The position numbers and the translations under genes were made by a program. A model generated the notes under the pieces. It was given only the letters and a program-made list of their open reading frames with translations, made no database searches and was not told the DNA's origin. Of a DNA stretch of 64,000 nucleotides, positions 56,721 through 64,000 are shown one piece after another (within the stretch, counting starts at the first letter, position 1; each line of letters starts with the position of its first letter). Source of the stretch: Dactylorhiza incarnata (Eukaryota > Streptophyta > Magnoliopsida > Asparagales > Orchidaceae); assembly GCA_033032865.1 (NCBI GenBank), contig JAWHQI010000074.1, forward strand, positions 8,922,501-8,986,500. Reading direction: 5' to 3'.

Positions 56721-56864
56721 TAATGACTTGGGTTGCACTTAGTCAAGTTTTGGTATTTTGTGAATTCAGCACAAATGACTTGGAGCATGACTATAATATT
56801 TGGTTCATGCACCCATTATGAGTATAGGAGTCATCCACAGGAAAAATTGGATTTTTGGAGTCAA

Positions 56865-57180
56865 AAATCCTGGGTAATTACATAATTCTAATTATGCCTC
56901 ATAAGTGTATTAATGAAATAAAGATGAACTAATGACATAGGAAAAATCCAATCTTCTGTCACATGGTGAGTTATGTTATATTACATCTCTCAAAACTTTA
57001 GTAGAATTTTTGGAATAAAAAAATCCTAGGTAATTACATAATTTTAATTATGTCACATAAGTGTATTAGTGAAATAAAGATACCCTAAACGCTTAGGAAA
57101 AATCCAATCTTCTGTCACATGGTGGATTAGGTTATATTATATCTATTGAAATTTTAGTATATTTTTTAGAAGTCATTTAC
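56865..57180. repeat. Tandem duplication, about 156-bp unit, two copies
   Basis: GTAATTACATAATT at 56874 and 57030, with AAAAATCCAATCTTCTGTCA following in both. A diverged third start may be present after 57170. Confidence 0.8.
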
Positions 57181-59753
57181 CTAGGGAATTATCAAGAAAT
57201 TCATTTGTCACGCTTTTGTATTATTGATATTTTTGTGGTCAATATTACTTGGAAAATTCTGAAATTATGGTTATGCTTTTTTTAGGACATGGCCAACCTA
57301 TTGTAAGTTTCTCAGAATTTTTGAATGGATTATTTTAGTACTTGCCATGCAATGTAAAAAATTGATATCAACATTTAAGTATGATAACTTTGGTCATAAT
57401 TATTATGGAAAATTATGAAACTCTGTCAGACATAATATTTTATCAATATGCACCTCTTATAAATTATTTGGAATATTCTAACTTTTGGAAGTGACACTTC
57501 ATGTGTAAATGATATATATCTTGGAATTAAATAATTTTTATTTATTGCCAAATTAATTAGAAAAATTATGAAATTCTGGTCATTTCTTAACTTTGTCATG
57601 ATGAACCAATGTTATGAATTTTGGAATATTTGGCAAAGGATTAGTGATAATTACATCTTAAAGATCAAAACTAGTTCATCTTGTGTGATGGTCTGCGATA
57701 AGTAAAATAATGATGTAATGAATAGAACATCAAGAATACCTAGGATCTGAATAAAATTAGGAACAACTCTGTAGGACATCATTTATATCAGTCTTTATAA
57801 GTCGTAGAATTTTTGGAGAACATGTGTCCTATAGTTGAACATTAATATAGATTCATGTCACATATTGAATAAATGAATGATTTGGGGTTTTTCAATAGAA
57901 CGTTTGCATAAGGGTGGAACTTAGAGGTGATCATAGAGGTTAACATCAACTTATTTAGTGGAAATTGGAGGGTCATAGACTTCTGGTTGAAGTCCTAGGG
58001 CAAGCAACAAATGGTGTTAAGTATTAGTATACACAGACATTAAGGGGAGTTCTAGTCTTGGTGTCTGACGAGAGATCATCACTCCCCTACAAGTATCATA
58101 AGACAGTGTAGGTTAGTTTAAGAGTAACAATGAGAGTGGTACTAGCAATGGGTAGCTACCAATAAAAGTAAAAATCCTGAGAAAGGAAGGTTTGGGATGT
58201 CACCCCATCATACCTTCTAGTACCGCTACAAGCCCTTTACCCAGGAAGTCTAGGATTCACCTTAAACTTTTGCGATCAACTAAACATAGACAAGAGTAGT
58301 TTAAGTAAGAGAACTTCGTAAGGAAGTCACAATATCAGGATGGGTTTATCCTGCGAGCAGTAGGCTTAGTGTTATCTAAGGAGGATTGGATAGTCTGACA
58401 AGATGGAGGCTCAGGGGAAATTCAATTAAGTACGCAGATACCCTGTGTGTTCTTAAGGGAATACATAAGGTCTAGGTCAGGAGATATTGAAAGGAGCCTA
58501 GAAGTTGACATGCCCGATCACTGCCCCTATTTGCCTCAACTAGGTATCTGAGTTGACACACTCGAACAGAGGGAACTTAGAAAATGTATGTGCGCAAAAC
58601 ATCATGTGTGTGTGTTGCACTTGCATGAATCATAACATATACATAATATTCATAATTGTAGATCCTCATCATATAAATTAGTATGGGCTCTTTTATATGA
58701 TGAGATATATTTCCAAAAACCTTAACTTATAAGTTTGTTTGGCATTCACCTAAGTTAAGGTACATTTTTGTGATGGTAGAGTAGATCTCGCCTTAATTTA
58801 CTTGTGTCACTTTACTTTGCTGCTTTATTTTACTGTCTTACTCTAATGCTTACTTGTACGTACCGCTAACTTAGAAATGTACATGTTTTACCTTACACAC
58901 CTGCTAGTTTATTTCCATGTCACCTGCTTTTGTTTTTACCCCTTGTTGACCTCTTCTTCTTCCTCCTACACTGTGCCTAAGAGTCATGGGGGGAGGCAAG
59001 GAAAAATGGCTTAGTTTTTTTAACTAACGGTTGGATGTGGCCATAAAACCAGGGGTCTGAGGAGCTGGAGCAATAGTACGACTAGTAGGACAAGGTGGCA
59101 AGACCCGAGGAGCAGTTTCCATGAACTACTACTACCACTACCCGACGACTGCTTGATGATTGTGTTGGTTAGCTTCTGCATAGATCAGAGTAAGAGAGTG
59201 TGCTTTAATCTCATTTTGGATATGTACTGGGCATATGCCCTTACTCTCATATTTATACTCATTGTTGGACATGTATCTCTTTTGATTCATATATATATGT
59301 GTGATTTGTGGATTTGATTTATTATAATTTACTTCTTTCCATTGTTGGCCCGGTTGATCGTTCTTGCCAGCAGGATCGGTGTCTTGCTATGGAGACTAAC
59401 CCGTGTGTTGGTGTCACCGTAAGGTGGCGGTTCTGGGCATAAGATTCAGAAACTCTCTTGTAAGGAGGAGAGGGATCCTACAGACAGGAATGGGCTCACA
59501 CCCATTTGTGTACCCCACACTATCCCAACTCACCCACTGCACACCACACGGATAGATCAATTCTCAGATTTTTACTAGCAGCGAAAAGATGAGTTAATGA
59601 AGGTGAACTCAAGCATCACAAGGTAAAAGCAAGCAAGCGCAAGTAAAGGGTCTAAGTCAACAAGTTCCCACGAGCTGCGGTTAAGTTGTTACACGGCGAG
59701 AAAAATAATAGTTCAAAGAACAGTTCTTAAAAAGAAACAAACGCGCTCAAAAA
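57181..59753. other. Non-coding sequence of unknown origin
   Basis: About 2.6 kb with no ORF above background and no recognisable LTR junction, PBS or PPT. AT-rich to about 58900; the rest has mixed composition. Likely degraded repeat; I see nothing else in it. Confidence 0.5.
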
Positions 59754-59758
59754 GGAAG

Positions 59759-61076
59759 TGAAAGTGCACAGTTAACCTCACTAGAATTCTCTAGAGGGGG
59801 GGTGAATAGAGATTAAAAAATATTTTGTGCAATGTTAATATATATATATATGTGTATGATCACAGATTATAGCTTCCCACACACCAACAAGAATTAAACA
59901 AATAAAGAAAGTAAATGCAAGAAAAGAAATCACAGCACAACACAAGAAAATATAGTGGTTCCCCAAACTTTGGGTAGTCCACTCTTCTACCCCCATGGTA
60001 GGAATTCACTATCTTGCACTGAGTCTTTTGATAAGGAGACTCTTAGAACCACCCTGAGTCTTTTGACAAGGAGACTCTTAGAACCAACTGAGTCTTTTGA
60101 AAAGGAGACTCTTAGAACCAGTACACTGAATTTTTTGAAGAGAGATTCTAAAAACTCTTTTACAATGTTTAAGTAAAAATAAGAAAGAAGAAAGAAATAA
60201 GAACAAGAATGAATCTTCTTCCTAGCAAGAAGATTGGAAGCACAAGAAGTGAATTAAATCTTTCTTCTATAAAGAGAAGAAGATTGGTAGCTTTTCTCTC
60301 TTATGTGAGAGCTATCAGAATTTGTAGCAGGGTGACTTCAAAAGCAGAGAGAAGAAGAATGCTTGAATATTGCTGCAGGACTATTTCTCAATTCTCTCTT
60401 TTTCACTTGGGAGCTTTTCCTCTTTTCAAATGTAAGAGTGGTGAATCACTTGATTACTTCTTCTGCCGACCTCCTCTTTATTTATAGCTCTGTTTCAATC
60501 AAATAATACTAAAGGAGAGTAATCAATTAGTAGGCAGAGTATTAGAAAGAAAGAGAAATTCCCATAATAGTTATATCCATAGAAGGAAAGTATTCATTCT
60601 AATTTCAAATAATGTCCATAATGAATTTTAACAAATTAGCCAAGAATCTAATAGAGGAAAAGAAAGATTCAGAACGGCTATAAGACATAAATTGATTCCA
60701 TATAGATCATATCTATAAGATAAGGAAAGAGATCTGGCGATTTTGAATTCTGTCATAAAGATCGACGTGCGTCAATTACTATTCGACGCAAGCGTCGAAT
60801 ACATCCTGTCTGGACGTCGAGAGGAGAATAAGGAAGGTGCGTCGATAAAGGTGTGTCGACTACATTAGATGCGTCGACTAGAAATCAGAGTAACGTCGAC
60901 AACACATACGTCGAAATCTTCCTAGAGTTACTTCGACTCAATCTGAAGGAAGCGTCGACTACATTTCGACGTTACGTCGAATACTATTCGACGCATATTT
61001 ACTTAGCCTTATTATTCATTCTTAGAATTCTTCTTTAACTCATTTCTAGGGGTTAAGAGAAATCATTTTCCCAACA
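59759..61076 (-). mobile_element. Solo LTR of the element A family
   Basis: 1318 bp from TGAAAGTGCAC to TTTCCCAACA, the reverse complement of the A LTR (TGTTGGG...GTGCACTTTCA), flanked by GGAAG at 59754-59758 and 61077-61081. No internal sequence. This is what recombination between two LTRs leaves. It is more diverged from A's LTRs than they are from each other. It has its own GTCGA...TCGAC array (60761-60996), an extra copy of the GAGTCTTTTGA repeat (60020-60120) and a 7-G box near 59797-59803. ORFs at 59955-60487 are read-through. Confidence 0.95.
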
Positions 61077-61081
61077 GGAAG

Positions 61082-61345
61082 CCATTTCCACATCCTACGA
61101 CCTCGGGTGCGAGTCGTCGGGCCTCGTATGGTGCGGGCACATTCGCAAACCCAAGCGAGCTCCCAATGAGCGGTCTGAACCATCTCCTCCACCTATGTCA
61201 CGTGCTCTTCCAGGGCAGTCATATCGCACCCATATCTTAGGAGGACCTCCTAAAAAATTCAAGTGACACTTCCCTCGAGCGCCTGCATCCGCTCCTCCAG
61301 GTCCAAGATTCAAGGAAAAGGGTCATCTTCATTTAGGACCCTCCC
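61082..61345. other. Non-coding interior of element J
   Basis: GC-rich DNA between the solo LTR and the antisense ORF. The short minus-strand ORF at 61095-61313 is low-complexity. Probably part of the same Tat-like element. Confidence 0.35.
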
Positions 61346-62616
61346 CTAGCAGAGGGAGGTGAAATGGTGCTCGTGTTTCCGCAAAATCCCGGCCACTCGC
61401 TCTTTTAGCTCGACGATGCTAGAGTGCTTGCCGAGAAGCTCATCGATCCGATTAGCTAATGGAGATCTCGAGTAGTCATCTGAGTGGTTTGACTTACCTA
61501 AAAGCAAGAGCTCTAGACATATAAAAGGAGGGGGTGGGTCAACACCTATTGAGTTATGGAAGTATAGGAAAATTTTCTGATTAGCATACCATGCGAGGTC
61601 CGGACGTCCTGCTCCAGCCGAGCGGGGGGGGGGGGGGGGGGGGGGGGGGGTGGGGGAGGGGGGACGGTGCACTCGGGACGCCTTCCCGAGAAAGGAATAG
61701 GTCGCCCACTAGGGGCAGTGAAGGGGTTGGATGTGAAGGGCTTGCTCGCACCCTCCCAAAATAGGACCTGCTCGGGGTTGGGCACCGGAGTGGCGAGAGT
61801 AGAAGGCGAGCTCGTTAGGAAGAGAGTTGCGGTAGCGGGCTCATGAAGGGAATCAGGAAGCTGCGCCCCATTTGCCGAGCGAACCTTCGGGATGAACGTA
61901 TATATTGGCACTGCAAAAAATCAAAGTGTAGCAATTATCAACAGAAATGAAATAAGCGGAGGAATATCCCCTGACCACTTACCATGCATATGAGGGCGAG
62001 AACCTGTGTCCCCCGAAACCCTCGCATCTTGTTACTCAACTTTCGCTCCAATCCGCTCGTTGGCCTCGACAGTGAGCTGCAAGAGTATGAGACCCATCCA
62101 GGCAAGAGTAGGAGAAGCAAAGCGATTCAATAGAAAGAGTTAAAAGTGAAATATAAACCAAATCAGAAACCCCCAGGCCCACGCCGGGGGCTGGCAAATG
62201 TTGTTGCCCATAGGGGATACTCACCGTCTCAATCGGCTCTTGGTGGAGTTTTTTGGCAACCTCCTGTTTCCCACACATTCTAGGGGAACAATCTGAATGC
62301 TCCATGATGAGGGCCATCAGGCCAGACATGCCATTTTTGGACTTCTCCCTCTGCATAGTAATGTGAGCCATAAGATAGTCAGACGAAAGCATCTTGGCGG
62401 GAAGTCTAGCTGTCATGAAGTTGGCCGGTAAGGATGAGAGAGGAAGAAGAAGGAGGGGGGCTTCAGAGTTCCATACATCACCAACTCGAGGAATTTATAG
62501 CAGTTTGGTGGGGACCTCCGAAACGATTCCTCGGGGTCCCAGAATCGACAAATTAGGTGTTTGGACGATCTTTTCGAGCTCAAGGTGAGCTCAAAAAGAG
62601 CGGGAATTATGTACAA
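61346..62616 (-). pseudogene. Element J: antisense, intron-containing accessory ORF (broken)
   Basis: Minus-strand coding pieces joined by splice-like signals. 62616-62413 includes CRFWDPEESFRRSPP, reminiscent of plant mobile domain proteins. 62416 to about 62225 (MTARLPAKMLSSDYLMAHIT) ends at a GTGAGT donor, and a further piece ends near 61983 at GTAAGT. A 72-nt candidate intron (61982-61911) with a TTTTTTGCAG acceptor leads to a Pro-rich exon (61910 on) whose proline run is the 27-G tract. The last part (61460-61346) is helical (IDELLGKHSSIVELKERVAG). It lies antisense to the LTR at 62845, the place where Tat-lineage elements are known to carry extra antisense ORFs. A frame change near 62415 suggests decay. 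Confidence 0.4.
61624..61650. repeat. 27-base G homopolymer
   Basis: Uninterrupted G run, then T, five G, A, six G. On the minus strand it encodes polyproline. Its length is the least reliable base count in the window. Confidence 0.8.
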
Positions 62617-62827
62617 CCTCGAATTTGATGAGTGGACACGATCGGATCGACTTGAAGGAGTAAGTGAGTTTGATCAGAATCACAGAGTCCTGGTCCATGG
62701 GAGAGCCCCAAGGGAAAGGAGAGCTCGCTTAAGAGGAAGTCTCTGGGCAAACACCGGTAATAGGAGGCACTTGCAAAGGGGAGATAGATTCTGAGGAGAG
62801 CACTTAGTAGTGGAGGGACTCGCCAGG

Positions 62828-62844
62828 CAGTAAGGGGGAAAGAA
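62828..62844 (+). promoter_or_regulatory. Element J candidate polypurine tract
   Basis: CAGTAAGGGGGAAAGAA immediately before an LTR-like start TGTGAGTGCCC. All purine except two bases. Confidence 0.5.
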
Positions 62845-63326
62845 TGTGAGTGCCCTATCTCATAAGGCACTCGTCTAGCCCTTGATTACAAGGGCAAATA
62901 CTCCCCACAAGGGGAGCACTCGCCCCCAGGGGAGGATCTGCTCCCAAGGTCACTTTGGCCTGCCCTTAGCATTTCCAAACAGCAGGATCACGTTATGCGC
63001 AGACAAAATATGGTTGCAGTTAGTAGAAACTGAAATGCGGACGCCGCTATCTGCAGGCCATTTTCTAAATCTATAAATAGACCCCAAGGGCACCTTAAAA
63101 GAGAGGATTTTCTTTCGAGGAGAAGAACTAAAAAGAGAGCCCATGCTTTCCTAGTATACTCCTCGATTCTGTAAGGTGTCGAGCTCAGTCTTGGTTTGGG
63201 AGGGGGAGATCTTTGATCTTCTGGGTATATGGCGGGACCTGCTCGCTGCAGCTTAAGGGGTCTGTTTTAGGCTAGCCACCAAAGTGAGAGAGTTTCTTGG
63301 TTCTGAGTGTTCGGTTTTATACACAC
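62845..63326 (+). repeat. Element J candidate 3' LTR
   Basis: Starts TGTGAGTGCCC after a polypurine tract, has a TATA box CTATAAATAGACCCC (TATAAATA 63073-63080) in plus orientation, and could end at TATACACA (about 63326). No partner LTR in the window and no target duplication can be tested, so the limits are inferred. Inverted GGGGAG/CTCCCC and GGGCACTC-like repeats (62850-62960) lie upstream of the TATA box. Confidence 0.45.
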
Positions 63327-63331
63327 CCTAG

Positions 63332-64000
63332 TGTGAAAGCACGTCACATTTGCGCAGCAGAAGATACAACCAAGAAGAACCATAAATAGTTAAAGAATCT
63401 TGTGATTTCATGAATCTAGAAATAGGAGAAGCAACACTTTATGATATACCTGAAAGGGATTGAGTCAACACTCAATCGTGGTGCTCCACAACGAAATCCC
63501 AAGAACAAACATCGAGTTTTGAGCACAGAAAAGGATCTGCGCCTCTATAGAAGTCCACACGAGTGAAAAAGAACCATAGCTTCTTGTCGAACAAGAACTA
63601 GGTCGGAGAAGAAAAGCCCTCTATGTTTCCTACAGACTACTAGATCAATCAAGGGGAAAGGCGGCGACGGTGACTACGGGTTGCGGAAAATCTTAGTCGG
63701 TCGGAATGCTTTCTTCGGCTTGCGGAACACTTCCGTTTATCTGAAAATCGCAAAGGGAGAGAGCACAACAGGGCATAAAATCGTGTCCTATTTATACCCC
63801 AGACGAGAAAGAAGATATTTGTGTTGGAACCGAGATTCTTCCCAACGAGGAGTTCAGACCCCTGAAAGGGGGCAGCTAGCAATTACTGATCCCACAGAGG
63901 AACTTGACCGAAGAGTTAGAATGAAATACCGACTCTTCGCTGCAGCGTGGAGGTCCCACCACACACCCGGAATATCATAGAGTGCTTCCCCTCCTAAGTC
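63332..64000 (-). mobile_element. Element K: candidate LTR running off the window
   Basis: Begins TGTGAAAGCACGTCACA and contains, on the minus strand, a TATA box GGTATAAATAGGA (63788-63798), so if it is an LTR its transcription runs toward 63332 and the element body lies beyond 64000. ORFs at 63649-63980 are not credible genes. No target duplication can be tested. Confidence 0.35.

Noticed and set aside
57181..59753. Possible further LTR between the tandem repeats and the solo LTR
   Set aside because: No PBS, PPT, terminal TG...CA pair with target duplication or coding motif could be found.

Overview
This is repeat-rich nuclear DNA from a flowering plant, probably a eudicot. I found no host gene, rRNA, tRNA or CRISPR array. 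The plant call rests on plant-specific retroelement lineages: Sirevirus-type Ty1/copia, Tekay/Del-like chromovirus, and Athila/Tat-like Ty3/gypsy with the GCGCCGTTGCC-type primer site. A SINE with a (TTG)n tail also fits. The species cannot be named from this window.

Layout. Positions 1-1518 are the 3' end and LTR of an Athila-like element (G), whose LTR holds a SINE. Positions 1541-1890 are a short spacer dense in TTGAC/GTCAA cores. Positions 1911-54844 are one nested block. Its outer element is a degenerate Sirevirus (F, minus strand). F's 3' LTR was split by a chromovirus (B, minus, 2524-27938). B's 5' LTR was in turn split by a Sirevirus (A, plus, 10060-19694) and a non-autonomous Athila-like element (C, plus, 20553-26664). 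F's env-like ORF was split by a gag-only Sirevirus-like element (E, minus, 31269-46966), and E's 3' LTR was split by a gag-protease Athila-like element (D, minus, 31967-39115). A, B, C, D and E have perfect 5-bp target duplications; F's differs at one base. Positions 54845-59753 are non-coding sequence with two tandem repeats. Positions 59759-61076 are a solo LTR of the A family. Positions 61082-63326 look like the 3' end of a Tat-like element with a spliced-looking antisense ORF. From 63332 another LTR runs off the window.

How the genes relate. A has the best-preserved pol (integrase, RT and RNase H in one 865-codon frame), but it has one nonsense codon before the integrase and has lost its primer-binding site and the start of gag. 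B and F have full gene sets broken by stops and frameshifts, and F has also lost catalytic residues. C, D and E keep only gag-like or gag-protease coding and would have needed enzymes supplied in trans. The nesting gives an order: F first, then B and E, then A, C and D.

The main structural signal is that all seven LTR families here (A-G) carry a private, mostly CpG-rich, inverted-repeat motif array just upstream of a TATA-like box. In the Sirevirus-type elements A, F and E the family's own motif recurs inside the element; in A and F it lies between pol and the downstream env-like or accessory ORF, like a second promoter unit.
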